Shown: positions 42,779-52,076, numbered from the stretch's first letter. The stretch: 64,000 bases of DNA from Actinoplanes aureus (GCF_015704865.1 NZ_JADQTO010000003.1:496001-560000); one strand, 5' to 3'. The notes: a model not told the origin generated them from the sequence alone. Translations and numbers: made by a program.

Positions 42779-44005
42779 TCATCCCTGGCGGGTTAGCCCG
42801 GGGCCGACCGCGGCCGCCGCGACCAGCATCCCGACGGCGATCGCGGTGAACAGCCCGACCATGTCGGCGATCCCGGCCACCCCCTGGATCTCGTGCCCGC
42901 CGATCCAGCTCTCCAGACCGCGCAGCCCGTGCGAGCCGGGCGTCAGGACGTAGAAGGCGCCCAGGTAGAGCACGTACGCCGGAGGCAGTCCGGGCCGGCG
43001 CCCGAGCAGCAGCGCGCTCGCCGTCATGACGAAGGCGCCGGTGAACGTGCCGGCCGGGTCGCCGAACGCGCGGGTGACCACCTCGGTGACCGCCGCAGTG
43101 AGCAGGATCAACCCGAGTGCCCACGGGAAGTCGCGTGGGGCCATCGAGAAGGTGAGCATCACCCCGAGCGCGAACAGCACCCACCCGCCCCACACCCCGA
43201 ACGGGCCGAGGTTGCCGGGCACGGTGACGTCGAAGAGCCGGCTCTGCGGCACCTGGAGCAGCACCGTCGCGGCCAGCGCGCCGAAGGCCAGCACCAGCAG
43301 CACGACGAAGCTGTAGACCAGCCGGGACGCACCCGCGGTGATCCGGTTGTCGGCCAGTTCCAGGGCCGCGGCGGTGATCGCGTCACCCGGGATGAAGTAG
43401 AACAGCGCCGGCACGATCAACTGGATCGGCCCGCCGTCGATCAGCCCCCGCTCGGTGAGCAGCAGCACCACCACGGTGACCAGCAGTGAGGCGAGGAACG
43501 GCGAGATCAGCATCAGCCGGCGGCGGCCGGCACCGGCGACCACCAGAACGCCGACCAGCAGCCCGGTCAGCGCGGACACCACCACCTGCTGCCAGGTGGC
43601 CTGCACCGAGATGCCGAAACCGACGGTGAAGCAGACCAGGCCGGCCACCTGCCACGGCTTCGACCAGCGGACCGGCATGGCGCGGATCTGGGCCAGCCGC
43701 CGGGTGGCGACGCCGACCGAGAGCCCGCCCCGATGGATCTCGGCGACCAGATGCTTGAACCGGGTCACCTGGTGCAGCGGCGGCACGCCGGGCTCCCGGG
43801 AGTACGAGAGGGTGTGTCCGGCAACGGTCAGGATCGCGGCGTCGGCCAGGAACGTCACCTCGGCGTCGTGACCGTAGTGGGCGGCGATCTCGCGTACCGT
43901 CGCCTCGCAGCGCATCGTGCCCTCGAAGCTGGAGCTCAGCAGCCACTCGGTCAGTGGGCCCAGGAGCGCCAGAAGATCGTCCTCGGTGACCGGTACGGCC
44001 GTCAT
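42779..44005 (-). CDS. ThrE-family threonine/serine exporter
   Basis: 408 aa. The cytoplasmic N-terminal domain (DUF1212) of about 110 residues includes FEGTMRCEATVREIAAHYG and HRGGLSVGVATRRLAQIRA. It is followed by ten or so membrane segments, including the second DUF3815-type half with AGTFTGAFVMTASALLLGRR in its middle. The ThrE family exports small hydroxy amino acids. TAGGTT lies 6 bases before ATG 44005, so translation is probably leaderless. It is divergent from the MFS exporter and lies 72 bp upstream of the APC operon. Confidence 0.85.
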   Translation of the reverse strand: MTAVPVTEDDLLALLGPLTEWLLSSSFEGTMRCEATVREIAAHYGHDAEVTFLADAAILTVAGHTLSYSREPGVPPLHQVTRFKHLVAEIHRGGLSVGVATRRLAQIRAMPVRWSKPWQVAGLVCFTVGFGISVQATWQQVVVSALTGLLVGVLVVAGAGRRRLMLISPFLASLLVTVVVLLLTERGLIDGGPIQLIVPALFYFIPGDAITAAALELADNRITAGASRLVYSFVVLLVLAFGALAATVLLQVPQSRLFDVTVPGNLGPFGVWGGWVLFALGVMLTFSMAPRDFPWALGLILLTAAVTEVVTRAFGDPAGTFTGAFVMTASALLLGRRPGLPPAYVLYLGAFYVLTPGSHGLRGLESWIGGHEIQGVAGIADMVGLFTAIAVGMLVAAAAVGPGLTRQG

Positions 44006-44091
44006 CCCGCGAACCTATGTGGCCCGTCATCGGTGGCAATCATCCTGTGCGAGTGATGCCGGGCCCGGCCCCGGGCCCCGACCCTGAACGC

Positions 44092-45573
44092 ATGACGGAC
44101 ATCCGCGAGTCGAAAGCCGCCGGGCTCGGCGTTCTGCTGGCTGCCTGTGTGTCCGCGCTGGTGGTGAACGCGAACACCTCCGCCGTCACCATCCTGCTGC
44201 CGGCGATCAGCGAGGACCTCGGCGCCTCACTGGACGTCCTGCAGTGGGCGGTGACCGGCTACATGCTGGTCGGCGCCGCGGTGATCGTCACGTCCGGCGC
44301 CCTCGGCGACGTCTTCGGCCGCCGCAAGGTGTTCCTGCTGGGGCTGATTCTGTTCATCGCGTCCTGCGTACTGATCGCGCTGGCCGGCAACGGTGCCGGG
44401 GTCATCGCCGGCCGGATGATCCAGGGGGCGGCCGGGTCCACCATCCTGGCCTGCGGGATGAGCCTGCTGTCGGTGGACGCGTCCGGGGCCGGGCAGATGA
44501 AGGCGATCACGCTCTGGGGTGCCGCCTCCGCGGTCGGTGCCGCCGCCGGGCCGCTCATCGGCGGCGTACTGGTCGACGTCACCGGCTGGCAGGGCCTGTT
44601 CTGGATCGACGCGGGCATCGCCGCCGCCTGTATCCCGCTCACCCTGATGACCGTCAAGGAATCAATGGACCCGGGCCGGCCCCGCTCGATCGACGTTCTC
44701 GGCACCGTTCTGGTCGCCGTCGCGCTCGTACCTCTCGTGCTGGCGCTCAGCATGGGCGGCGACTGGGGCTGGCTGTCGCTGCCGACCGTCGGCTGCCTGG
44801 TGGTCGCTGCCCTCGGCGCCTGGGGTTTCGTGGTCGCGGAGCGGCGTGCCACCGCACCGCTGGTCGACCTGCGGTTGCTGCGCAACCGCGTGCTGGTCGG
44901 AGCGACCCTGGCGATCCTGCTGGTGGCCGGTGTGATCAACGCCCTGATGTACCTGCTCAGCCTCTACTTCCAGAACCCGTCGACGTTCGGCATGACGCCG
45001 CTGGAAGCGGGCCTCGCCACCCTGCCCGCGGCCGCCGCGATGATCGCGGTGACCCCGCTGATCACCCCGCTCGCCCAGCGCATCGGCAGCCGGTACGCGG
45101 TGGCGCTCGGATTCGGGCTGGCCGCCGCCGGCTCGCTCGTGCTCGTCTTCGTCACGGACTCGTGGAGCTATGCCGCCTTCGTGCCGTCGCTCATCGCGAT
45201 GGCCGTCGGGCTCGGGCTCGCCAACGGGCCGGCGTCCTCCGCCTCCACCGCCGCCGTTTCCGACGCGGAGGTCGGGCAGGCAGCCGGCATCTCCAACATG
45301 GCCCGGTACGTCGGCGGCGCCCTCGCGGTCGCCGCCGCCGCGACCGTGTCGGACAGCGTCGCCGTGGCGCAGTGGGACGCCGGCGCCTCGGACGCGGCCG
45401 GTCTGGCGGCCGGGCTCTCCGGTGCCTCGATCCTGCTGACGGTCATGTCGGGCCTGGGTATCGGCCTGCTCCTTCTGATGGGCCGGCACCGGGCGGGCCG
45501 GGTGGAGGCGGTGCACCGGTCCGCGGCTGCCGCCGCGACCAGCCACACCCTCCCCACCCGGCCGCTGCGATGA
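44092..45573 (+). CDS. MFS drug exporter of the DHA2 (EmrB/QacA) family
   Basis: 493 aa from ATG 44092 (an ATG at 44056 and further codons are in frame but add a Pro/Gly-rich leader). Fourteen membrane helices are expected. Motif A is GALGDVFGRRKVFL after the second helix, and LQWAVTGYMLVGAA is the DHA2 start of helix 2. Such pumps export drugs or toxic metabolites by proton antiport. It converges on the lysyl oxidase gene with only 3 bp between stops. Confidence 0.88.
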   Translation: MTDIRESKAAGLGVLLAACVSALVVNANTSAVTILLPAISEDLGASLDVLQWAVTGYMLVGAAVIVTSGALGDVFGRRKVFLLGLILFIASCVLIALAGNGAGVIAGRMIQGAAGSTILACGMSLLSVDASGAGQMKAITLWGAASAVGAAAGPLIGGVLVDVTGWQGLFWIDAGIAAACIPLTLMTVKESMDPGRPRSIDVLGTVLVAVALVPLVLALSMGGDWGWLSLPTVGCLVVAALGAWGFVVAERRATAPLVDLRLLRNRVLVGATLAILLVAGVINALMYLLSLYFQNPSTFGMTPLEAGLATLPAAAAMIAVTPLITPLAQRIGSRYAVALGFGLAAAGSLVLVFVTDSWSYAAFVPSLIAMAVGLGLANGPASSASTAAVSDAEVGQAAGISNMARYVGGALAVAAAATVSDSVAVAQWDAGASDAAGLAAGLSGASILLTVMSGLGIGLLLLMGRHRAGRVEAVHRSAAAAATSHTLPTRPLR

Positions 45574-45576
45574 CGC

Positions 45577-47103
45577 TCAACCGGCGATGCCGTGCACCTT
45601 CGGTACGGTCAGCGTGCGCTTCTTCGCCGTGCCGCCCAGAATGATCTTGCGGATCGACGTGTTGTTGCCGGTGCTCAACTCGGCCAGCTTGCGGTCCGGG
45701 TTGGCCAGCACCTGGATGTAGTAGGTGCCGTTCTTCAGCTTGGTGACGTCGAACGACTGCCCGGGCCGGTCCTGGTCGTACGTGTCACCGTTGCCGATGT
45801 CCAGCACCTCACGCACCGCGACCACGGTGTCCGCCCCGCACGAGGTGGCCAGGTCGGTGTTCTCCGGCCGCCACTTGGCACCCTTGATGGTGTAGTCGAC
45901 GGCATCGGTGTTGGCCAGGCAGAACGACTCCTTGCCGCTGCGCACGGCCAGCTTCTTGTCGGCCCGCAGCAGGTTGTACTGGGCGAAGTCGGTGAAGTGC
46001 CAGTGCATGTGGCCGTCACGGGCGTCCCACTCCATCGTGCCGGCCGCCCTGGACCCGACCTGCCGGCCCCTGGCGTCGAAGAAGTACTGGTAGGCGTCCA
46101 TCAGGTCGGTGCCGGGGCGGCGGAACCCGTCGACCAGCAGCGGGGAGGTGCCGGCGTTCCACACCGTGGCACCGAAGTTGACGTACCACTTGCCGTCCGG
46201 CTTCCCAGTCTCGGTGGTGCCCTGGGACAGCGAGATGCCCCATGCCGGCAGCGACCGCAGGTCCGGCTTCGGTCCCTTCGGGACAGTCCTGGAGGTGGCC
46301 GGGCGCTGCGCCGCGGCCCGGAACTCCGGCCGGTGCAGGCCGTGCGCCCCTTCCGCCTGCGCGGCGGCCCTCGCGTCGCCGGATCTCCCCTCGACGACGT
46401 TCATGGCCACCTTCGCCGTCGCCTGCTTCACCGGGATCCCGAACAGCTTGCGATAGGCCGGGTTCACCGTCGCCGTGGCGGTGTACTTGCCGGCCTTGAC
46501 TTTGGACAGCGCGGCTGCCGACCGCGGCTGATCCGGCAGCGCGGCGTCCCAGCCCGCCTGGACACCCCACACCGCGCCCAGCGTGAACGGATTCGTGCCG
46601 CCGCACGCGGCCGGGTACGGGTTGGTCGCCGGAGCGTCCCGCCGGGTCCGCCCCGAGGCGGACGAGTTGCCACAGAACGCCGTCTTGTACGACGCCACGA
46701 CCTTCCCGGCCGCGTTCCTGATGGTGATCGTGGCGAAGTTCCGCAGACCGTTGAAGTCCTTCACCGTTCCGGCCGGCAGGGCGACGCTCGTCCGCTTGCC
46801 GTTCTTGACGACGGTCCGGTGCGCCACGATCGGCTTGCCGTACCCGGTGCGGCGGGCCCGGATCTCGAACGGGTCCTTGCCCGCGATCACGTGCAGCCCG
46901 AGGTCGAAGGAGAGGTACACCTCGTCGCCGTCGGCGTACCGCTCGGCGGTCACCGTCTTGGCGGCGGCCACGAGCGCCAGTGCGGGCGGGGCCGCGGCCG
47001 CCTCGGCCGCGCCCACCGCGGTTCCGGTGAACACCAGCGCGCCCAGCGCCACGCCGACGACCGGCCAGCGGGATCGGCGCCGGCGGCTCTGCGGGTCTGT
47101 CAT
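45577..47103 (-). CDS. Secreted lysyl oxidase homologue (copper amine oxidase)
   Basis: 508 aa. A signal peptide with an Arg-rich start ends near residue 38. Residues 45-270 are beta-rich with no known catalytic motif. Residues about 275-490 resemble the lysyl oxidase catalytic domain: GHMHWHF gives His365, His367 and His369 as the copper triad; SGKESFCL gives Lys391 and GDTYDQD gives Tyr442, which match the lysine and tyrosine that form the LTQ cofactor in human LOX (Lys320, Tyr355); NGTYYIQVLANPDRKLAE and TGNNTS match the family C-terminus. It should oxidise primary amines outside the cell, releasing aldehyde, ammonia and peroxide. The substrate is unknown. Confidence 0.85.
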   Translation of the reverse strand: MTDPQSRRRRSRWPVVGVALGALVFTGTAVGAAEAAAAPPALALVAAAKTVTAERYADGDEVYLSFDLGLHVIAGKDPFEIRARRTGYGKPIVAHRTVVKNGKRTSVALPAGTVKDFNGLRNFATITIRNAAGKVVASYKTAFCGNSSASGRTRRDAPATNPYPAACGGTNPFTLGAVWGVQAGWDAALPDQPRSAAALSKVKAGKYTATATVNPAYRKLFGIPVKQATAKVAMNVVEGRSGDARAAAQAEGAHGLHRPEFRAAAQRPATSRTVPKGPKPDLRSLPAWGISLSQGTTETGKPDGKWYVNFGATVWNAGTSPLLVDGFRRPGTDLMDAYQYFFDARGRQVGSRAAGTMEWDARDGHMHWHFTDFAQYNLLRADKKLAVRSGKESFCLANTDAVDYTIKGAKWRPENTDLATSCGADTVVAVREVLDIGNGDTYDQDRPGQSFDVTKLKNGTYYIQVLANPDRKLAELSTGNNTSIRKIILGGTAKKRTLTVPKVHGIAG

Positions 47104-47319
47104 CTGTTCCCCCCATGGTCCTCGGCCGGCGGTTGACTCCGGCCGCGTGGGAACAGCTCACGCCTGAGTCTGTGAAAGCACTGTGAGTTGGGTGGACGGT
47201 TGGCACTAACCCGGGAGTGGGTCACGCCACGCGCGAACACTGTTGACATTGTTGTTAGCTGACCTTGCGTCGCCTCGCGATCACGGTATTTACTTGCGTC
47301 GCTATTCACGCTGCACCTC

Positions 47320-47342
47320 CTGCTCAGGCCCCGCCTGAGCAG
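47320..47342 (+). promoter_or_regulatory. Leader hairpin upstream of APC permease gene
   Basis: A perfect 9-bp stem CTGCTCAGG / CCTGAGCAG with loop CCCCG lies in the 279-bp region between the divergent lysyl oxidase and permease genes, 40 bp before ATG 47383 and about 70 bp after a TTGACA hexamer (47243-47248). It has no T-run, so it could be a leader structure or attenuator rather than a terminator. It fits no riboswitch class I can identify. The rest of the region shows no gene. Confidence 0.4.
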
Positions 47343-47382
47343 CGATTCACCATGCCCGCGGGGGAAAGGGTGACACAGCTGT

Positions 47383-48792
47383 ATGTCTCTCAACCGGTTC
47401 GGATATCAGCAACAACTACGGCGGGAACTGCGCGTCCGTGACCTGACCGCCTACGGGCTGGTCTTCATGGTGGTGATCGCGCCGTTCGGCATCTTCGGCA
47501 GCGTCTTCCAGGCCAGCGGCGGGATGATCGCGCTCGCCTACGTCGTCGGTGCCGCGGCGATGATCCTCACCGCGTCCTCCTACGGCGTCATGGTGGAGAA
47601 GTATCCGGTCGCCGGTTCGGTCTACGGCTACGCCGGGCGGGCCATCGCGCCGGCCGCCGGGTTCCTGACCGGCTGGGTGATCCTGCTCGACTACGTCTCC
47701 ATCCCGCTGCTGCTGTCGCTGGTGGCCGGCGCGAGCATGACCTCGATCGTGCCGAGCGTGCCGGTCTGGGCCTGGGTGGTCATCTTCGTGGTCGCGAACA
47801 CGGTGATGAACCTGCTCGGTATCAAGACCACCAAGCTGCTGAACTGGCTGTTCCTGGTCGCCGAACTGATCGTCCTGGCGATCTTCCTGGCCTACGGCCT
47901 GAAGGCGATCGCCGACGGCAAGGGGCACGGCTTCACCCTCGACCCGTTCTACAACGGCACCAGCTTCACCTGGTCGCTGGTGCTCGGCGGAGTGGCCATC
48001 GGCATGCTCTCCTACCTCGGGTTCGACGCGCTGGGCCTGCTCGCCGAGGACGCGTCCGACGGCGCCCGCACGGTCCGCAAGGCGATGTACGCCTCACTTC
48101 TCACGGTGGCGGTCCTGTTCGTCGCGTCCACGTACGTCGCCGCGCAGCTCGTGCCGGACCCGGCCGGCCTGATCGCTGACGGCGACCCGTCGGGTTCCGC
48201 GTTCTACGACGCCGCCGAGGTCGCCGGAGGAGCCTGGCTCGGCACTCTGACCGCGCTGGCCACCGCCCTGGCCTGGGGCATCGCCAACAACATGGTCGCG
48301 CAGGTCGCCACCAGCCGCCTGCTGATGGCGATGGCCCGCGACCGCCAGCTGCCCGGGTTCCTGTCCCGCGTGTCGCTGAAGCGTTCGGTGCCGTCCAACG
48401 CGATCCTCACCACCGCGGCGATCTCGCTGGCCGTCGGCGTCTGGATGTCCACCCGGGACGACGGCATCACGCTGATGAGTGCCCTGGTCAACTTCGGGGC
48501 GATGTGCGCGTTCATCGTGCTGCACGTCTGCGTGATCTGGGATCACTACCGGAACGGCTCGCGCGGCGGCGTCGTCCGCAACGTGATCGTGCCGCTGGTC
48601 GGCGCCGCCGTCCTGCTCGCGGTCATCTGGCACGCCAACCTGCTGGCCCAGCGGGTCGGCCTGATCTGGCTGGGTCTCGGGATACTCGTCCTGGTCGTCC
48701 TCTACGCCACCGGGCGCAAGCCGACCCTGCCGAAGATCACCGGACCGGGCGAGCCGGCCGGCGTCCGTACCGAGGAGAGCCAGCATGCCTGA
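47383..48792 (+). CDS. APC-superfamily amino acid/amine permease
   Basis: 469 aa, twelve predicted membrane segments. RELRVRDLTAYGLVFMVVIA and YPVAGSVYGYAGRAIAP at the start are typical of the APC family. Its 3' end overlaps the acetamidase/formamidase gene by 8 bp, so the imported compound may be an amide or amine from which the next enzyme releases ammonia. The ribosome site is weak (GGGGGAAAGGG at 13 bases). Confidence 0.86.
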   Translation: MSLNRFGYQQQLRRELRVRDLTAYGLVFMVVIAPFGIFGSVFQASGGMIALAYVVGAAAMILTASSYGVMVEKYPVAGSVYGYAGRAIAPAAGFLTGWVILLDYVSIPLLLSLVAGASMTSIVPSVPVWAWVVIFVVANTVMNLLGIKTTKLLNWLFLVAELIVLAIFLAYGLKAIADGKGHGFTLDPFYNGTSFTWSLVLGGVAIGMLSYLGFDALGLLAEDASDGARTVRKAMYASLLTVAVLFVASTYVAAQLVPDPAGLIADGDPSGSAFYDAAEVAGGAWLGTLTALATALAWGIANNMVAQVATSRLLMAMARDRQLPGFLSRVSLKRSVPSNAILTTAAISLAVGVWMSTRDDGITLMSALVNFGAMCAFIVLHVCVIWDHYRNGSRGGVVRNVIVPLVGAAVLLAVIWHANLLAQRVGLIWLGLGILVLVVLYATGRKPTLPKITGPGEPAGVRTEESQHA

Positions 48793-49792
48793 CACGTCGA
48801 TCACCCGCATCGAGGCCGAGCCCGGCCAGTACGGCTACACCTTCGGCGGCCGGGAGCCGATCGCCGAGATCAAGCCGGGCACCCTGATCAGCCTGCGGAC
48901 CCTGGACTGCTTCGGTGGGAAGGTCCGCTCGGTCACCGACCTGCCCAGCCAGGTGTGCGAGTTCCCGTACCTGAACCCGGTCACCGGGCCGCTCTATGTG
49001 GACGGGGCGCGGCCCGGGGACACCCTGGCCGTGCACATCGTGTCGCTGACCCCCGCCTCGCCGGTCGGGATCTCCTCGACGTTCCCGCACTTCGGGGCGC
49101 TGACCTCGACGTCGCACACGCCGACGCTGCAGCCGCCGCTGGAGGAGCGGGTCTGGCTGTACGACGTCGACCTCGACCGCCAGACCGTGCGCTACCAGGC
49201 CAGCCGCAGTGACTACACGGTCGACCTGCCGCTGGAGCCGATGCTCGGCACCGTGGGGGTCGCGCCGGCCGCCAGCGAGGTACGCCAGACGATCGTCCCG
49301 GACGTACACGGCGGCAACCTGGACACCCCGCTGCTCGGCCCCGGCTCGACGCTGTACCTCGGGGTCAACGTGCCCGGAGGACTGCTCGCGCTCGGTGACG
49401 GGCACGCCCGGCAGGGCGAGGGCGAGGTCTGCGGCGTGGCGGTCGAGATCGCCATGGACGCCGTGATCGTGGTCGACGTCATCCCCGGCGTGCCGACCGC
49501 TACCCCGCGACTGGAGACCGACACGCGGCTGGTGTCGCTCGGCGCGGCCCGGCCGCTGGAGGACGCGTTCCGGATCAGCCAGGACGACCTGGTCCGGCAC
49601 GTCGCCCAGCTGACCGGGCTGGACCTGCTGGACGCGTACCAGCTCGTCTCCCAGACGACCGAGGCGCGCGCCGGTAACGTCGTCGACCCGCAGTACGTGA
49701 TGAGCGCCGGCATCGACAAGCGGTACCTGCACGGGGCGGCGGCGTACCACGGCGCCCACGATCAGCTGCGTGCCGTGGTGCGGAGCGGCTGA
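48785..49792 (+). CDS. Acetamidase/formamidase family protein
   Basis: 335 aa. FmdA_AmdA family marks are the early FGGREPIAEIKPGTLI, VDGARPGDTLAVHI, the central PLEPMLGTVGVAPA and DVHGGNLDTPLL, and GLLALGDGHARQGEGEVCG, where the Asp/His/Glu residues bind the metal. Known members hydrolyse formamide or acetamide to ammonia and the acid. The start overlaps the permease by 8 bp and GAGGAGAG lies before it. It may process the compound the permease imports. Confidence 0.88.
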   Translation: MPDTSITRIEAEPGQYGYTFGGREPIAEIKPGTLISLRTLDCFGGKVRSVTDLPSQVCEFPYLNPVTGPLYVDGARPGDTLAVHIVSLTPASPVGISSTFPHFGALTSTSHTPTLQPPLEERVWLYDVDLDRQTVRYQASRSDYTVDLPLEPMLGTVGVAPAASEVRQTIVPDVHGGNLDTPLLGPGSTLYLGVNVPGGLLALGDGHARQGEGEVCGVAVEIAMDAVIVVDVIPGVPTATPRLETDTRLVSLGAARPLEDAFRISQDDLVRHVAQLTGLDLLDAYQLVSQTTEARAGNVVDPQYVMSAGIDKRYLHGAAAYHGAHDQLRAVVRSG

Positions 49793-49796
49793 TCGC

Positions 49797-50501
49797 GTGC
49801 GACGCCTCGAACCCGACCCTGTCCTCGTACGCGAGCAACTCTTCCTGCTCGCCCACGACGAAACCCGGCACATGCGGCCCCGGCTGCATGTGCCGGCCCT
49901 GGCGGCCGGCCTGGCCGGCGCGACGGTGATGGATCTGCTGATCACCCAGCGGGTGGCGATCGAGTCCGGTGTGGTGCACGCGGACCGGTTCCAGCGCGAC
50001 TCGACCGGCGACCCGATCACCGACGACGTCCTCGCCCTGATCATGGACGCGGTGCCGGCACCGGCGCTGCCGGCCGTGCTCCGGGCCGCCGGCCCCGGCC
50101 TGTACGAGCGCACGGCCGCGGCGCTGGTGCACAAGGGCGTGATCGTGGAGGGGCCGCAGCGGCGCTGGCGCAAGGCCAAGGAGTACGAGATCGCGAACGA
50201 GCGCATCGCCGTCCGGGTCCGGGCCAGGGTCGGATACCGCATCGACGGCCGCGACGCGCCCTCGCCCGACGCCGACTGCCTGTGCGCGCTGGTGGCCGTG
50301 CTCGGCCTGCACGCCGCCCTGTTGCGCGGCCCCCGCGCCGAGGTGGAGCCGATGCTGCACCGCGTCGTCCAGGACCTGCCGGCGAACGCCCGCCAGGCCC
50401 GGGGCGACGGCGACCCGCCACACCCGGTCGCGGCGGCACCGGTGGTCGCCTCGGCCGTTCTCGACGCCGTCCGGAGTCTGGCGACCGCGGCGATGAACTG
50501 A
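49797..50501 (+). CDS. GPP34 (GOLPH3-like) family protein
   Basis: 234 aa from GTG 49797. LVREQLFLLAHDETR at the start, a central long helical region (DPITDDVLALIMDAVPA) and RRWRKAKEYEIANERIAVRVRA belong to the GPP34 family, whose eukaryotic member GOLPH3 binds phosphatidylinositol 4-phosphate on Golgi membranes. In actinomycetes the family is common and of unknown role. It starts 4 bp after the acetamidase stop and is probably cotranscribed. Confidence 0.82.
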   Translation: MRRLEPDPVLVREQLFLLAHDETRHMRPRLHVPALAAGLAGATVMDLLITQRVAIESGVVHADRFQRDSTGDPITDDVLALIMDAVPAPALPAVLRAAGPGLYERTAAALVHKGVIVEGPQRRWRKAKEYEIANERIAVRVRARVGYRIDGRDAPSPDADCLCALVAVLGLHAALLRGPRAEVEPMLHRVVQDLPANARQARGDGDPPHPVAAAPVVASAVLDAVRSLATAAMN

Positions 50502-50557
50502 CCTCATCCGCCGGGGACGAGGTGGGCCGCTCCGACGTGGTGGCACCATTTCGTCCC

Positions 50558-51676
50558 ATGACCGTGCAGCCGTTCACCACCAAGGACTTCACCCGCCGGA
50601 TGGAGAACGCGATCTCCCAGGCCGCGGCGGCCGGGCTCACCGGGCTGCTCGTCACGCCCGGCCCGGACCTGGTCTATTTCACCGGCTACCGGCCCACCGC
50701 GATCACCGAGCGGATCACCATGCTGGTCCTCGACACCGACCACGACCCGCACCTGATCGTGCCGGTGCTGGAACGCCCGGACGCCGAGGCGGCCTCGGGC
50801 GCGCCGGCGGTGACGATCACCGACTGGGCGGACGGCACCGACCCGTACGCCGCCACCGCCCGCCTGCTGGACCCGCACGGGCGCTATGCCGTCTCCGACT
50901 CGGCTTGGGCGCTGCACCTGCTCGGTCTGCAGGAGGCGCTGCCCGGGGCCCGGTACAGCTCGATGACCGCGACGCTGCCGATGTTGCGCGCCGTCAAGGA
51001 CGCCGATGAGATCGAGCGCCTGGCCGCGGCCGGCGCGGCGGCGGACGCCGCCTACGAGAGGATCATCGGGGTACGGTTCGCCGGCCGCCGGGAACGCGAC
51101 ATCGGCAACGACCTGGCCGGTCTGCTGCGCGAGTACGGGCATTCACAGGTCGACTTCACCGTGGTCGGGTCCGGGCCGAACGGCGCGAACCCGCACCACG
51201 AGATGGGCGAGCGGATCATCGGGGACGGCGACATGGTGGTCCTCGACTTCGGCGGCCTGAAGGACGGCTATGGGTCGGACACCACGCGTACCGTGCACGT
51301 CGGCGAGCCGACCGCCGAGGAACGCGAGGTCTTCGAGATCGTCCGGCAGGCCCAGCAGACCGCCTTCGAGGCGGTCCGGCCCGGCGTCGCCTGCGAGGAC
51401 ATCGACCGGGCCGCCCGCCGGGTGATCGACGACGCCGGCTACGGCGAGAACTTCATCCACCGGACCGGGCACGGGATCGGCCTGACGACTCACGAACCGC
51501 CGTACATGGTGGCGGGGGAGCGGCGTCCGCTCGTACCCGGGATGTGTTTCTCGATCGAACCCGGCATCTACCTGCCGGGCCGTTTCGGGGTGCGCATCGA
51601 GGACATCGTCACCGTCACCGAGGACGGCGGCCGCCGGCTCAACAACACCAGCCACGAGCTGCGCCTGGTCAGCTGA
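50558..51676 (+). CDS. M24 family Xaa-Pro peptidase
   Basis: 372 aa from ATG 50558. An N-terminal creatinase-like domain (LLVTPGPDLVYFTGYRP) precedes the pita-bread catalytic domain. Metal ligands appear in order: Asp in MVVLDFGGL, Asp in YGSDTTRTV, His in RTGHGIGLTTHE, Glu in FSIEPGIYLPG and Glu in VRIEDIVTV. This is a complete aminopeptidase P/prolidase site. CACCAT lies 8 bases upstream, so it may be leaderless and independent of the preceding genes. Confidence 0.9.
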   Translation: MTVQPFTTKDFTRRMENAISQAAAAGLTGLLVTPGPDLVYFTGYRPTAITERITMLVLDTDHDPHLIVPVLERPDAEAASGAPAVTITDWADGTDPYAATARLLDPHGRYAVSDSAWALHLLGLQEALPGARYSSMTATLPMLRAVKDADEIERLAAAGAAADAAYERIIGVRFAGRRERDIGNDLAGLLREYGHSQVDFTVVGSGPNGANPHHEMGERIIGDGDMVVLDFGGLKDGYGSDTTRTVHVGEPTAEEREVFEIVRQAQQTAFEAVRPGVACEDIDRAARRVIDDAGYGENFIHRTGHGIGLTTHEPPYMVAGERRPLVPGMCFSIEPGIYLPGRFGVRIEDIVTVTEDGGRRLNNTSHELRLVS

Positions 51677-51752
51677 CCTCACCCGGTCGTGTCTGCGTCT
51701 GGGCCGGCACGAGCCGCGCGCGTACCGTGAGGCTACGGCGGGAGGAGTGCTG

Positions 51753-52076
51753 GTGCAGACGGTGTCCATCGAAGCGAAGCCGGGCGGCGTGCTGGACGTC
51801 GTGCTGTCTGGCGAGATCGACTTCACGAACGCCGCGCACATCGTCGACGTCGTCCGGGAGGCCATCGCCGGCGGCTGCCCGGAAACCGTCCGGGTCGACC
51901 TGGCCGCGGTGACCTTCCTGGACTCCTCCGGGCTCGGCGTCCTGATCCGGGCGATGAAGGCCGCCGCCGCGGTCGACGCGGCGTTCCGGGTCGAACACCC
52001 GACCGAAAAGGTGTTCGACCAGCTCCAGATGACCGGCTTGCTCGCCCCGTTCGGCATTGCGGAAACCGGCGGCTGA
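51753..52076 (+). CDS. STAS-domain anti-sigma factor antagonist
   Basis: 107 aa. The single STAS domain has the phosphorylation motif FLDSSGLGVLIRAM, in which the second Ser is the expected target. GGAGGA is 6 bases before GTG 51753, so this start is preferred over GTG 51747. It precedes a SpoIIE-type phosphatase by 46 bp and a HATPase kinase, a classical partner-switching set; unphosphorylated antagonist would bind the kinase and free its target. Confidence 0.9.
   Translation: MQTVSIEAKPGGVLDVVLSGEIDFTNAAHIVDVVREAIAGGCPETVRVDLAAVTFLDSSGLGVLIRAMKAAAAVDAAFRVEHPTEKVFDQLQMTGLLAPFGIAETGG

Noticed and set aside
47243..47382. Possible guanidine or other known riboswitch before the permease-amidase operon
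   Set aside because: The hairpin is real, but I could not match the conserved sequences of ykkC-type, mini-ykkC or other known classes.
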